Positions 42,745 to 51,029 of a stretch of DNA of 64,000 bases are shown in pieces. The DNA lies in NCBI RefSeq assembly GCF_900107045.1, contig NZ_FNON01000002.1:1178001-1242000 (forward strand), given 5' to 3'. Made by a program: the position numbers and the translations under genes. Source of the stretch: Amycolatopsis xylanica (GTDB taxonomy: Bacteria > Actinomycetota > Actinomycetes > Mycobacteriales > Pseudonocardiaceae). Within the stretch, counting starts at the first letter, position 1. Each line of letters opens with the position of its first letter. Below the pieces are notes generated by a model. That model saw only the letters and a list, made by a program, of their open reading frames with translations, did no database searches and was not told the DNA's origin.

Positions 42745-43257
42745 ATGCGTGCCCTCTTGCGGAAAAAGAGCACCAAACTCGTGCTGGCGATCGCGGTGGT
42801 GGCGCTCGTGGCGGGACTGTGGGTGTTCGAACCATGGCGCGCGTTCACGCACAGCAACCTCGACGAGTCGCTGCCGGTCGTCACCGCTTCCCAGCCGGTG
42901 GAAAAGCCGGCGCCGGCGCCCGTGGAGCTGGCCTCAGGAACATTCGTCAGCCAGGAGCACGAGACGAAGGGAACGGCGCGAGTGCTCGACGTCGGCGGGT
43001 CGCGAGTGTTGCGGCTGGAGGGCCTGTCCTCGTCGGATGGTCCTGACCTGCACGTTTGGCTGACCGACGCGGCGGCGGGCGGCTCGTGGGGCAAATACGA
43101 CGACGGCCGGGTCGTCAAGCTGGGCTCGCTCAAGGCCACCGACGGGAACCAGAACTACCCGATCCCGGCGGACGCGAACCTGGCCGGGCTGCGCAGTGTG
43201 GTCATCTGGTGCGACCGGTTCAACGTCGCGTTCGGCTCGGCGCCGCTGGCGCTCTAG
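42745..43257 (+). CDS. DM13-domain membrane-anchored protein
   Basis: 170 residues with an N-terminal helix ([17 protein letters not shown]) and an exterior DM13 domain (about 65-168): [47 protein letters not shown]. The conserved Cys of DM13 domains is present (IWCDRF); the family is linked to electron-transfer or redox roles. Its stop shares CTAG with that of the convergent CPBP gene. Confidence 0.85.
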   Translation: MRALLRKKSTKLVLAIAVVALVAGLWVFEPWRAFTHSNLDESLPVVTASQPVEKPAPAPVELASGTFVSQEHETKGTARVLDVGGSRVLRLEGLSSSDGPDLHVWLTDAAAGGSWGKYDDGRVVKLGSLKATDGNQNYPIPADANLAGLRSVVIWCDRFNVAFGSAPLAL

Positions 43258-44054
43258 GGTAGCCAGGAGATCTTGTTCTTCAGCAGCGCGTAACCGACGA
43301 ACGACACGAAATCGAGCACGGTGTGCGCGGCGACGAGCGGCCAAAGACGGTTGGTCTTCTGCCAGAACCGGCCGAAGACGAGGCCCATCACGAAGTTGCC
43401 GATGAATCCGCCGAAGCCTTGGTAAAGGTGGTATGACCCGCGCAATACCGCCGCGGTGAGCAAAGACGAGTTCTCGCGCAGGCCGAGCTGGCGCAGCCTG
43501 GTCAGGAAGTAGGCGACCACCAGCACCTCCTCGGCGAACGCGTTGCCGAACGCGGAGATCGTCAAGGTGATCGGCCGCCACCAGGTGTCGCCGAGCGTCG
43601 ACGGCAGCACGGCCAGGTTGAAGCCGAGCGCGTAGCCGACGAAATACAGCACCAGCCCGGGAATCCCGATCAGCGCGGCCAGCCCGACGCCGTGCAGCAG
43701 GTCGCGGCGGGGTTTCCGCTTGTCGAGACCGATGTCCTTGAGCTTCAGTCCCGCCCGCCAGAGCAAGTACACCCCGAGCGCGCCCCAGCCGACCAGCTGC
43801 GCGGCGCTGAGCAGTTGCTTGAGCAGATCGACCAGATCGAGCGTCGCCTGCGGCACGTTGATCGCGACCTGTTGCTGCTTCAGCGGAACCGGCTTCAGCA
43901 GAGAGTCCACAAGGGACAGCAGACTCCGCGCGCCGGACAGGCCGAGCGTGATCCCGAATACGATCCACAGCTCGATGATGATCGCGCGCCGCTCGGCGGG
44001 ATCCTCGATCTGCTCTGGCAGTGTCGGACGCTCGGGGTTCAGCCATTGACGCAC
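43254..44054 (-). CDS. CPBP-family intramembrane metalloprotease
   Basis: 266 residues from GTG 44054, seven or eight helices. The catalytic motifs of the CPBP (Abi, CAAX protease-like) family are at FAEEVLVVAYFLTRLR (EE), SYHLYQGFGGFIGNF (His) and AAHTVLDFVSF (His). The Arg usual after the EE pair is here replaced in LVVAYF. Members cleave within the membrane or act in bacteriocin immunity. The target is unknown. Confidence 0.85.
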   Translation of the reverse strand: MRQWLNPERPTLPEQIEDPAERRAIIIELWIVFGITLGLSGARSLLSLVDSLLKPVPLKQQQVAINVPQATLDLVDLLKQLLSAAQLVGWGALGVYLLWRAGLKLKDIGLDKRKPRRDLLHGVGLAALIGIPGLVLYFVGYALGFNLAVLPSTLGDTWWRPITLTISAFGNAFAEEVLVVAYFLTRLRQLGLRENSSLLTAAVLRGSYHLYQGFGGFIGNFVMGLVFGRFWQKTNRLWPLVAAHTVLDFVSFVGYALLKNKISWLP

Positions 44055-44077
44055 CCGCGCACGTTACCTTTCGAAGC

Positions 44078-44539
44078 ATGTCTCGCAACATCGCCACCAC
44101 CAGCAAAGTCGACCGCGAAGCACTCGTCGAATTCCTGCGCACCCGCCACCGCGCCATCCTGATGACCACCCGGGCCGACGGCGGGCCGCAGCTCTCGCCG
44201 GTCACCTGTGGCGTCGACTCCGAAGGCCGCCTGGTCATCTCGACATACCCCCAACGCGCGAAGGTGGTGAACATCCGGCGCTCGCCGCGGGTGTCCGCCT
44301 GCGTGATCTCCGACGAGTGGAACGACCCGTGGGTCCAGCTCGACGGCTCGGCCGAGGTGCTCGACCTGCCCGACTCGGTCGAGCCGCTGGTCGAGTACTT
44401 CCGCAGCATCTCGGGCGAGCACCCCGACTGGGACGAATACCGCGAAGCCATGACCCGCCAAGGAAAAAGCCTCATCCGCGTGACGATCGACCGGTGGGGC
44501 CCCATCGCCACCGGCGGCTTCCCCGCCTCCCTCGCCTGA
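44078..44539 (+). CDS. PPOX-class F420-dependent enzyme
   Basis: 153 residues from ATG 44078. The split-barrel fold of the pyridoxamine-phosphate-oxidase family is seen in RHRAILMTTRADGGPQLSPV, LVISTYPQRAKVVNIRRSPR and WVQLDGSAEVLDLPD, as in actinobacterial F420/FMN-dependent reductases. Its substrate is unknown. It ends 13 bp before repeat copy 3. Confidence 0.85.
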   Translation: MSRNIATTSKVDREALVEFLRTRHRAILMTTRADGGPQLSPVTCGVDSEGRLVISTYPQRAKVVNIRRSPRVSACVISDEWNDPWVQLDGSAEVLDLPDSVEPLVEYFRSISGEHPDWDEYREAMTRQGKSLIRVTIDRWGPIATGGFPASLA

Positions 44540-44552
44540 GACCCGCCCAGGT

Positions 44553-44644
44553 AAAAAAATCCCAATGTGGCTTTCGTCAGGTTTGAGCTGACGAAAGCCA
44601 CATTGGCGGCCTGAAAACTGACCAATGCCACATTGGGATTTTTT
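44553..44644. repeat. Three-armed palindromic repeat, copy 3
   Basis: Same sequence as 24672-24764 except one T fewer at the right end. It fills the gap between the PPOX stop (44539) and the convergent DUF2470 stop (44652). Confidence 0.9.
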
Positions 44645-44651
44645 CCCGTGG

Positions 44652-45440
44652 TCAGGGGGTGCGGCGGGCTAGGAAGGGGCAGCCGACCAGGCGGCGGAGT
44701 TCGGCCGCGAGCTGGGGTGGGCCGTCGACCGGGCGGGAGAAGGCGAGGCGGACGTCGTGGTCGCCCGTGTCGGCTTCGACGCGCAGGCGGAGGCCGTAGC
44801 GGTCGAGGCCGAGCGGGCGGATGACGCCGTCGCGCAGCGCTGGCGGGAGGTGCTTCGCGAGCTGGTCGACGACGTCGGGGTGGCTGGTTTCGAGGTGGCG
44901 CAGCCACTGGGTCTCGTAGTCGTGGAACGGGTCAGGCGCCGCGGCGCTGAACATGTGCGGCCGCAGCGAGTGGGTGCCCTCGGCGTCGGCGAGCACGAGT
45001 GAGGCCGGGGTCAGGCGCAGCAACGTCATGCCGTGGCCGACGTCGAGCAGCCGATGGTCAGGGCGGGTCTCCGCGATCGAGATGGCGCGGGCGCGCGCCG
45101 CGTCCGGCTTGAGCGGGCGTAGCCAGCCGGTGATCCACAGCAGGCCGCGGACCGGCTCGCGCAGGTCGATCGGCGCGTTGTCGGTCAGCTCGACCATCAC
45201 GGCGAGCTCGCCGCGTGAGGTGGTCTTCGTGGCGGTGACCATCGAGTGGTCGTCCGGCAGCAGGACGCTCACGCTGCCGCTGACATGCACGTGGTGCAGC
45301 ACGGGGACGACCCGTTCGGTCTGCCGGTTCTCGGGCTCGACGGTGGGCATCAACGTCGCCGGTCCGTTGCGGGTGGCGATGGTCTTCGCGCGCTCCGCGG
45401 GGTTCGGCGCCGGCGGGCGCCTGATGGATGTCTCGGTCAC
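44652..45440 (-). CDS. DUF2470 (HugZ-like) protein, probable heme/iron function
   Basis: 262 residues from GTG 45440 with AGGAGG 6 nt upstream. The first ~170 residues form a split-barrel-like domain (TRNGPATLMPTV). DUF2470 is at the end (MFSAAAPDPFHDYETQWLRH, GVIRPLGLDRYGLRLRVEAD). DUF2470 proteins include HugZ-type heme-utilisation proteins. A near-perfect IdeR box 15 bp upstream supports repression when iron is plentiful. No heme oxygenase assay-level claim can be made from sequence. Confidence 0.8.
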   Translation of the reverse strand: MTETSIRRPPAPNPAERAKTIATRNGPATLMPTVEPENRQTERVVPVLHHVHVSGSVSVLLPDDHSMVTATKTTSRGELAVMVELTDNAPIDLREPVRGLLWITGWLRPLKPDAARARAISIAETRPDHRLLDVGHGMTLLRLTPASLVLADAEGTHSLRPHMFSAAAPDPFHDYETQWLRHLETSHPDVVDQLAKHLPPALRDGVIRPLGLDRYGLRLRVEADTGDHDVRLAFSRPVDGPPQLAAELRRLVGCPFLARRTP

Positions 45441-45454
45441 GGCTCACCTCCTAC

Positions 45455-45473
45455 TTAGGTGAGCCTAACCTGA
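45455..45473. promoter_or_regulatory. IdeR box upstream of the DUF2470 gene
   Basis: TTAGGTGAGCCTAACCTGA matches the IdeR consensus at 17 of 19 positions allowing G/C at the centre. It overlaps the expected promoter, so it would repress the minus-strand DUF2470 gene. Confidence 0.75.
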
Positions 45474-45549
45474 CTTTGGCGAATTTGTGAAGCCCCGCGA
45501 GAGGGTGACGGATATCCTGCCGCTGAACCAACACCAGGGGGATTGACCA

Positions 45550-46581
45550 GTGGAAACAGAGCGTGTGCAGGTCCGCGAGGTGCGGACCGACCAGCCGGCG
45601 GGCGCCGATCCCGTGATGAGCGGCCAAGTCTCCGCAGCGCGGAAGAAGTCGATCACCCTGATGATCACCTTCCCGTTCTTCATCGCGGTGATGGTGTTCG
45701 CGGCGTGGTACCTCGACAAGGTCCTGCTGTTCGCGATTCCCATCGTGCTTTTCCTCTACATCTGGGCCGTCGTCCTGTACGGCTGGTTCGCGGGAGTGCG
45801 ACGGGTACTCGGGTTGCAGGACGCGTACTTCCGCGAGGTGCCGCTGGCCGAGGGCGCCGTGCTGGTGGCGAAGTCGAAGGTGAGCGTCCCGCTACCGGAA
45901 GGCGGCTGGGCGGTCGGCCGCATGTCGGAGCCGAACCGGGTGCTCATCGCCGGGCTCCGCCGGATCTGGGTGCTCGGGCCCGACAGCGATGGCTGGCTGA
46001 TGCTCGCGCTGCCCGGTGGGTTCACCGGCCACGCCGCCAAGGTCCGCCAGGAGCCGGCGCCGGGCTCTCAGCCGATGAGCGTCCAGCGGACGCCGCAGCC
46101 GCCGAGCGCCGATCCCGTGCTGCACGCGTTCGCGCGGGCGCTGAACCGGGTGCTGGTGGTCGGCACGATCACCAGGCTGCTGGCCGTCGGCTGGATCGTC
46201 TGGCTGGCGTTGGACTACGACAACGACCTCGCGCGGGTGCCGGTCTTGGCGATGGCCGTGGTCCTGCTGGTCATCACGCTCATGGTCCCCAAGACGATCT
46301 TGGCGATGCGGAACGCCATGCGCGCCTCGCACTGGACCGAGCTGGCGGCCGTGCTGGACGCGCCGATCCAGTACACCGGCACGCTGGTGGCGAGCGGACA
46401 CGGCCGTGTCCAGCTCCCCGATGGCAGGCAGGTGCCGCTGACCATGAACCGGGTCAACGTCAACCTGCTGGTGAACGTCGAGGGGACCGGCCGGTTGTGG
46501 GTGCTCGGCACGCCGCGACTCGGCCGCGTCCAGGTCGGGCTGCCCGGTTATCCACTGATCGGCACCGTGAAACTGGGCTAA
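45550..46581 (+). CDS. Multi-span membrane protein of unknown function
   Basis: 343 residues from GTG 45550, with four helices in two pairs (about 35-80: LMITFPFFIAVMVFAAWYL and LFAIPIVLFLYIWAVVLYG; about 205-255: LLAVGWIVWLALDY and VPVLAMAVVLLVITLMV) and a cytoplasmic loop and tail rich in Val/Gly. The tail (YTGTLVASGHGRVQLPDGRQ) looks beta-rich. Not recognised. The next gene starts 10 bp after its stop. Confidence 0.7.
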   Translation: METERVQVREVRTDQPAGADPVMSGQVSAARKKSITLMITFPFFIAVMVFAAWYLDKVLLFAIPIVLFLYIWAVVLYGWFAGVRRVLGLQDAYFREVPLAEGAVLVAKSKVSVPLPEGGWAVGRMSEPNRVLIAGLRRIWVLGPDSDGWLMLALPGGFTGHAAKVRQEPAPGSQPMSVQRTPQPPSADPVLHAFARALNRVLVVGTITRLLAVGWIVWLALDYDNDLARVPVLAMAVVLLVITLMVPKTILAMRNAMRASHWTELAAVLDAPIQYTGTLVASGHGRVQLPDGRQVPLTMNRVNVNLLVNVEGTGRLWVLGTPRLGRVQVGLPGYPLIGTVKLG

Positions 46582-46591
46582 CGTCGACGGC

Positions 46592-47206
46592 ATGACGACT
46601 TGGGGGCAAGTTCTCGGTTTCGCCGGTGTGGTCCTGCTGGCGGCGATGTCGCCCGGCCCGGACTTCGCGATGGTGCTCAGGCATTCGCTGGTCTCCGGCC
46701 GCAAAGGCGGCCTCGCCGCGATGCTCGGGGTGGCGGCGGGCGTGCTCGTCTGGTCGGTCGTCGCCGTCTTCGGGCTCGCCGGTCTGCTCGCGGCGTCCGC
46801 GGAGGCGTACCTCGTGGTCAAGCTGATCGGCGCGGCCTACCTGCTCTACCTCGGCGTTCAGGCATTGCGAGCCGCGCGGCGCGGCGAATACACGGAGCTG
46901 CCACGCGCCGACGGGACCAGCACGCGTGCCTTCCGGCAGAGCATGGTCGGCAATGTGCTCAACCCGAAGTGCGCGGTCTTCTTCGTCGCGCTCGTGCCGC
47001 AGTTCCTGCCCGCGCACGCGAGCTTCGCCAACGCCGCGTTCTTCGTGCTGGTCCCGGTCGCGGTGACGGTCGTGTGGTTCACCGTGGTGGCGAACGTCGT
47101 CGGCGCGATGCGGCGGATGTTCACGAAGCGCCGGGTCCGCCGGGCGATCGACACGGTCACCGGTGGCCTGCTGGTCGCGCTCGGGGTCCGGCTAGCCGCC
47201 CAGTGA
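46592..47206 (+). CDS. LysE-family amino-acid/metabolite exporter
   Basis: 204 residues, six helices. The N-terminus VLLAAMSPGPDFAMVLRHSL carries the conserved PGP motif of LysE/RhtB exporters, followed by KGGLAAMLGVAAG. It exports amino acids or related small molecules. The specific substrate is unknown. Its last 15 bp overlap the convergent coiled-coil gene. Confidence 0.87.
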   Translation: MTTWGQVLGFAGVVLLAAMSPGPDFAMVLRHSLVSGRKGGLAAMLGVAAGVLVWSVVAVFGLAGLLAASAEAYLVVKLIGAAYLLYLGVQALRAARRGEYTELPRADGTSTRAFRQSMVGNVLNPKCAVFFVALVPQFLPAHASFANAAFFVLVPVAVTVVWFTVVANVVGAMRRMFTKRRVRRAIDTVTGGLLVALGVRLAAQ

Positions 47207-47929
47207 CCGCCTGGTCGCCTCCTCGGTTTCGACGACGCCGCGCCTGATGCCTTCGAGCTGGTCGGTCAGCTCGGTGATCGCGAGGGTGTCGACGTGCGCG
47301 TCATCGGTCACCGCCGACAGCTCGACGACCCTGGCGACCAGGCTCTCCAGCCCGAGCGCGCCGGACTGCAGCTGCGCGAGCAGCTTGGTCCGCGCGCCGG
47401 TGAGCCTGGCGTGCACATCCAGCTGGGTCTGCACCGCGTCCATCGCCTGCTGAAGGTCCAGGCGGACGTCGTCGGTCGCCGTGCGCAGGTTGGCTTTCAG
47501 CCGTGACCGTTCGGCGGCCAGCGCCGCGGCGTCGATCCGCCCCAGCGCCTTTCCCGTGGTCGACGCCCGGCCGGCGAGCCGGTGCAGCGTCGTCACCGTT
47601 TCCTGGACGGTGCCGCCCATCGAGCCGACGCGGTCGGCCAACGGACCGTCCACAAGAGACTCACTGATCGACTCGAAGCCGCCGGCGGCCGCTCGCGCCC
47701 TGGTGAGCCAGCGCCCTTCGTCCGACCGCTCGTCGACATCGGGGAGCGGGGCCGCGAGTGGCTTCCGAGGCTCACGGCTCAGCGACGCGACGCCAGCGCG
47801 TGCGGCGAGCACGACGACACCCACCCCGATGGCCGCGAACGCGGGCAGCTGGACCGCCCACGCCGCACCCGCCGAGGAGGCGGCCAGCAGCAGGCCCCAT
47901 CGGTCGATCAGCTCCTTGCCGAAGCGCAT
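47192..47929 (-). CDS. Membrane-anchored coiled-coil protein paired with the VWA protein
   Basis: 245 residues: two N-terminal hydrophobic segments (LLLAASSAGAAWAVQL and AFAAIGVGVVVLAA) and long helices from about 70 with heptad patterns (RVVELSAVTDDAHVDTLAIT, ending TRRSLGG). It starts 13 bp after the VWA stop, so the two are one operon. It is probably an inner-membrane scaffold. Family not recognised. Confidence 0.68.
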   Translation of the reverse strand: MRFGKELIDRWGLLLAASSAGAAWAVQLPAFAAIGVGVVVLAARAGVASLSREPRKPLAAPLPDVDERSDEGRWLTRARAAAGGFESISESLVDGPLADRVGSMGGTVQETVTTLHRLAGRASTTGKALGRIDAAALAAERSRLKANLRTATDDVRLDLQQAMDAVQTQLDVHARLTGARTKLLAQLQSGALGLESLVARVVELSAVTDDAHVDTLAITELTDQLEGIRRGVVETEEATRRSLGG

Positions 47930-47942
47930 AAGCGATTCTGAC

Positions 47943-49724
47943 TCAGAAGTTCGAGATGACGGCGGTGAAGACCTGGTCGATCGTGTCCGGTTTGGACGAG
48001 TCGTACTCCGAGGCGTCCGTGGCCTGCGAAACCCGCTTCAGGATGTCCTGGTCGGCGTCAGACCCATAAGCGATGGTGAACAGCCGAACGGTCTCGCTGC
48101 CGCTCTCGGCACGCAGCTGCGCCGTGAGGTTGTCGATGTCGATACCGCCGGGGTCCTCGTTGCGGCCGTCGGTGAGCACGACGACCGCGTTGATCGCGTT
48201 CACGTCCAGATGCTGCTTCACGTACTGATAAGCGGCGAGAGACGAGTCGTAGAGGCCGGTGCCGCCCTGCGGGATGAGCCCGCTGAGCCGGTTCTTCATG
48301 TCGTCGCGGCGGCTGGCCATCGGGCCGATCGGGATCAGCTCTCGGTAGTCCTTGTCGCCGTCGAGCTTGGTCGAGAACGACCAAAGCCCCACTTGGTCGC
48401 TGTCGGAGAACTGGCCGAGCGACGAGATGGCCGCCTGCTTGGCGAGATCCATCTTGTTCTTGCCGGTGCCGCCGACCGCGTCGCTCATCGAGCCGGAGAC
48501 GTCGACGACGAGCAGCACGTTGGCCTTCTTGCGTAGTTCGCCCCACGAACCGAGCAGCTTGTCGAGCACCGGCGGGCCCGGCGGGCGGATCAGGTTGAGC
48601 TTCGCGTCGGCCTGGACGCCGTTGTCGGAGGTCGCCTGCGGCCCGGTCTTGTTGTCGAAGCCGCGGAAACCCGCGTCGAGCAGCTTCTTCTGCGCGTCCT
48701 CGCCGCGAAGCACGGTCAGGAAATCGGCCGCGACCTGCTTGTGCACGTCATCGGCCCAGGTCAGCACCGTGTACGGGTGATCGGAGTTCAGCGTCCCGTC
48801 GCTCGGGTTGACCGCGACGATCGGCACCTTCGGCCGCGGGTGCGCGCCCGCCTTCGCCGGGTCGTTGGTCGGGTTGCCCTGGTTGTAGCCGACGAGCGAG
48901 TTCTCCTCGACCGCGACCGCGGAGATGTAGGACATCGCGGCGCCGCGGTCGTCGGCGGCGAGCAGGTTCGTCAGGAAGGTCAGCGTGTTGTCGCCGTAGT
49001 GCACGATCGACTGCTCGACGTTCTTGACGAAGGCGCGCACGTCCGGCTTCTCGATGTCGGCCGCGGTGAGGTCGGACGACGTCCCGGTGGCCGCGAAGTA
49101 CGCGCCGATCGTGGCGTTGAGGCCGGAGGTCGAAATGTTGGGATTGGTCTTGCCCAGTTTGAACTTGCCCCACTCCGGGTGGCCGTACTTCGCCCAGCCC
49201 TGCGGGTCGGTCGCGAGCGCGGAGAGGTCGCGCCAGCCGATGCCCTTGCCGGGCCAGCCGAGCGCCTCGGCCATCGGCTTCGGCATGGCGATGACCAGCG
49301 GCGCGTTGGCGACCGACGGCAGCTCGCCGTCGGCCACGATCGACGGCCGGTCGGCGGCGGCCAGCCGCTGCTTGAGCAGGTTGACCCAGCCGGACGCGGC
49401 AGGCGTCCAGACATCGGGGCGTGGCCCGTCGACGGCCTCGTTCCAGCCACGCGCGAGCGCCTGCATGGCCGTTCCGGAGCTCTTCGACTTGACCTCGACC
49501 TCCACGCAGCGACCGGCGACCGTCCGGCCGCTGTAGTCCTTCGCGACTTGGCCGACGATGCCCGCCTTCTCCGGCGACGACGCGATCGACAGCTTCACCG
49601 AGTCGGCGCCGGTGCACTTGGGCTGGTCGGAAGCGGTGTCGTCAGAGGTCCATAGACGCAGGCCGACGATCAGCCCGATGGCCACCACGATCGCCGCGAG
49701 GAACGAGAGGGTCTTGCGGGACAT
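47943..49724 (-). CDS. Substrate-binding-like plus von Willebrand A domain protein
   Basis: 593 residues from ATG 49724 (GGAGG 6 nt upstream). A signal/anchor helix (LSFLAAIVVAIGLIVGLRLW), then an extracellular solute-binding-like domain (about 30-340: KLSIASSPEKAGIVGQVAKD, DVWTPAASGWV), then VWA (about 395-590) with MIDAS DVSGSMSD, GGTGLYDS and VVLTDGRNED. All metal-site residues are present. The fusion is found in actinobacterial envelope proteins; the ligand is unknown. It lies downstream of hmgA on the same strand. Confidence 0.83.
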   Translation of the reverse strand: MSRKTLSFLAAIVVAIGLIVGLRLWTSDDTASDQPKCTGADSVKLSIASSPEKAGIVGQVAKDYSGRTVAGRCVEVEVKSKSSGTAMQALARGWNEAVDGPRPDVWTPAASGWVNLLKQRLAAADRPSIVADGELPSVANAPLVIAMPKPMAEALGWPGKGIGWRDLSALATDPQGWAKYGHPEWGKFKLGKTNPNISTSGLNATIGAYFAATGTSSDLTAADIEKPDVRAFVKNVEQSIVHYGDNTLTFLTNLLAADDRGAAMSYISAVAVEENSLVGYNQGNPTNDPAKAGAHPRPKVPIVAVNPSDGTLNSDHPYTVLTWADDVHKQVAADFLTVLRGEDAQKKLLDAGFRGFDNKTGPQATSDNGVQADAKLNLIRPPGPPVLDKLLGSWGELRKKANVLLVVDVSGSMSDAVGGTGKNKMDLAKQAAISSLGQFSDSDQVGLWSFSTKLDGDKDYRELIPIGPMASRRDDMKNRLSGLIPQGGTGLYDSSLAAYQYVKQHLDVNAINAVVVLTDGRNEDPGGIDIDNLTAQLRAESGSETVRLFTIAYGSDADQDILKRVSQATDASEYDSSKPDTIDQVFTAVISNF

Positions 49725-49729
49725 CGGAC

Positions 49730-49778
49730 CTCCGCATTGTGCCGCTGGAACACCATTCTCCAGTGACACGATGCGGAG
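49730..49778 (-). promoter_or_regulatory. Leader hairpin that includes the VWA gene's ribosome site
   Basis: On the minus strand, CTCCGCAT and ATGCGGAG (49730-49737 with 49771-49778) pair, with inner GTG/CAC and CTGGA/TCCAG stems. GGAG of the Shine-Dalgarno (about 49728-49733) lies in this stem. It may terminate hmgA transcription or limit VWA translation. Confidence 0.4.
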
Positions 49779-49792
49779 CAGCCCCGCGTTGC

Positions 49793-50965
49793 CTAACCGT
49801 TAGGACCCCTGCGTGACCAGGTCCAGGCATATCCGGGATCTTCGGACGCGTCCGCGGCCTCGCCGAGCTCCAGCGGGGCGAAGGTGTCGATCATGACAGC
49901 GGTCTCGTCGAAGTAGTCCGCGCCGATCGAAGCCTCCGCCGCGCCCGGCTGCGGGCCGTGCGTGAAGCCCGACGGATGCAGCGACAGCGAGCCGATGCTG
50001 ATGCCGGAACCCTTGCGGGCCTCGTAGTTTCCGCCGACGTAGAACATCAGCTCGTCCGAGTCGACGTTCGCGTGGTTGTACGGCACCGGGATCGACTCGG
50101 GGTGGTAGTCGACCTTGCGCGGACAGAACGAGCAGACCACGAAGTTCGGGCCCTCGAACGTCTGGTGCACGGGCGGCGGCTGGTGCACGCGGCCGGTGAT
50201 CGGCTCGAAGTCGCGGATGTTGAACACCCACGGGTAAAGGCAACCGTCCCAGCCAACGACATCGAACGGGTGGGTGGCGTAGGTGTACTTCGTCAGCCCG
50301 GCGCGGTGGCGCACGAGCACCTCGACGTCCTCACCCTCGACGAGCAGCGGCGCCTCGGGGCCGCGGATGTCGCGCTCGCAGTACGGCGAGTGCTCGAGGA
50401 ACTGGCCCTTGTTGGAGAGGTAGCGCTTCGGCGGGCCGACGTGGCCGCGCGCCTCCAGCGCCATCAGCGTGATCTCACCGTTGGGAATCACCCGATAGGT
50501 ACAAGACGTCGGGATCACCACGTAGTCGCCGTCCGCGACGTCGAGCACGCCGTAGATGGTCTCGAGGCGAGCCGATCCGCGCTGGACGTAGAGCAGCTCG
50601 TCGCCGATCGCGTTGCGGTACAGCGGGCTGGGCGCGGTCGCGACCACGAAGCCGATCGTCACGTCCGCGTTGCCGAACAGGCGGCGCCGGTCGTCGACCG
50701 CGTTGGCGTCCGCGCCGAACTTGAGGTCCTGCGACTTGAAGTGCCTCGGCTTGAGCGGGTGGTTCGGCTGCAGCGGCCCGCGGTCTTCGGGGACGGCGAC
50801 CGCGTCGACGATCGCGGTGGGCAGGCCGCGGTGGTAGAGCAGTGCGGAGTCGTTGGAGAAACCCTCCACGCCCATCAGCTCTTCCGCGTACAGCCCGCCT
50901 TCGGGATTGCGGAACTGGGTGTGCCTCTTGTGGGGGATCTCGCCTACCCGACGGTAGTAAGGCAT
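49793..50965 (-). CDS. hmgA: Homogentisate 1,2-dioxygenase
   Basis: 390 residues from ATG 50965 (MPYYRRVGEIPHKRHTQFR is the family start). It opens the ring of homogentisate in tyrosine breakdown, using Fe(II). Segments such as HPFDVVGWDGCLYPWVFNIR, PVHQTFEGPNFVVCSF, PVPYNHANVDSDELMFYVGG and SLHPSGFTHGPQPG hold the metal-binding His and Glu residues. It is divergent from an unknown gene plus an IclR regulator; palindromes lie between them. Confidence 0.93.
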   Translation of the reverse strand: MPYYRRVGEIPHKRHTQFRNPEGGLYAEELMGVEGFSNDSALLYHRGLPTAIVDAVAVPEDRGPLQPNHPLKPRHFKSQDLKFGADANAVDDRRRLFGNADVTIGFVVATAPSPLYRNAIGDELLYVQRGSARLETIYGVLDVADGDYVVIPTSCTYRVIPNGEITLMALEARGHVGPPKRYLSNKGQFLEHSPYCERDIRGPEAPLLVEGEDVEVLVRHRAGLTKYTYATHPFDVVGWDGCLYPWVFNIRDFEPITGRVHQPPPVHQTFEGPNFVVCSFCPRKVDYHPESIPVPYNHANVDSDELMFYVGGNYEARKGSGISIGSLSLHPSGFTHGPQPGAAEASIGADYFDETAVMIDTFAPLELGEAADASEDPGYAWTWSRRGPNG

Positions 50966-50992
50966 CGATTCGCTCCGTAGAAGTGTCCGACT

Positions 50993-51023
50993 ATCGAACG
51001 ATTTTGTCCTCTTAGCGTACGCT
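50993..51023. promoter_or_regulatory. Palindromes in the divergent hmgA promoter
   Basis: ATCGAACGAT (50993-51002) and AGCGTACGCT (51014-51023) are two perfect dyads in the 64 bp between hmgA and the 51030 gene. IclR regulators bind palindromes, so these are candidates for the IclR protein at 51902. A -10-like TACGCT ends 6 nt before GTG 51030, so that mRNA may be leaderless. Confidence 0.5.
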
Positions 51024-51029
51024 ACTAGC

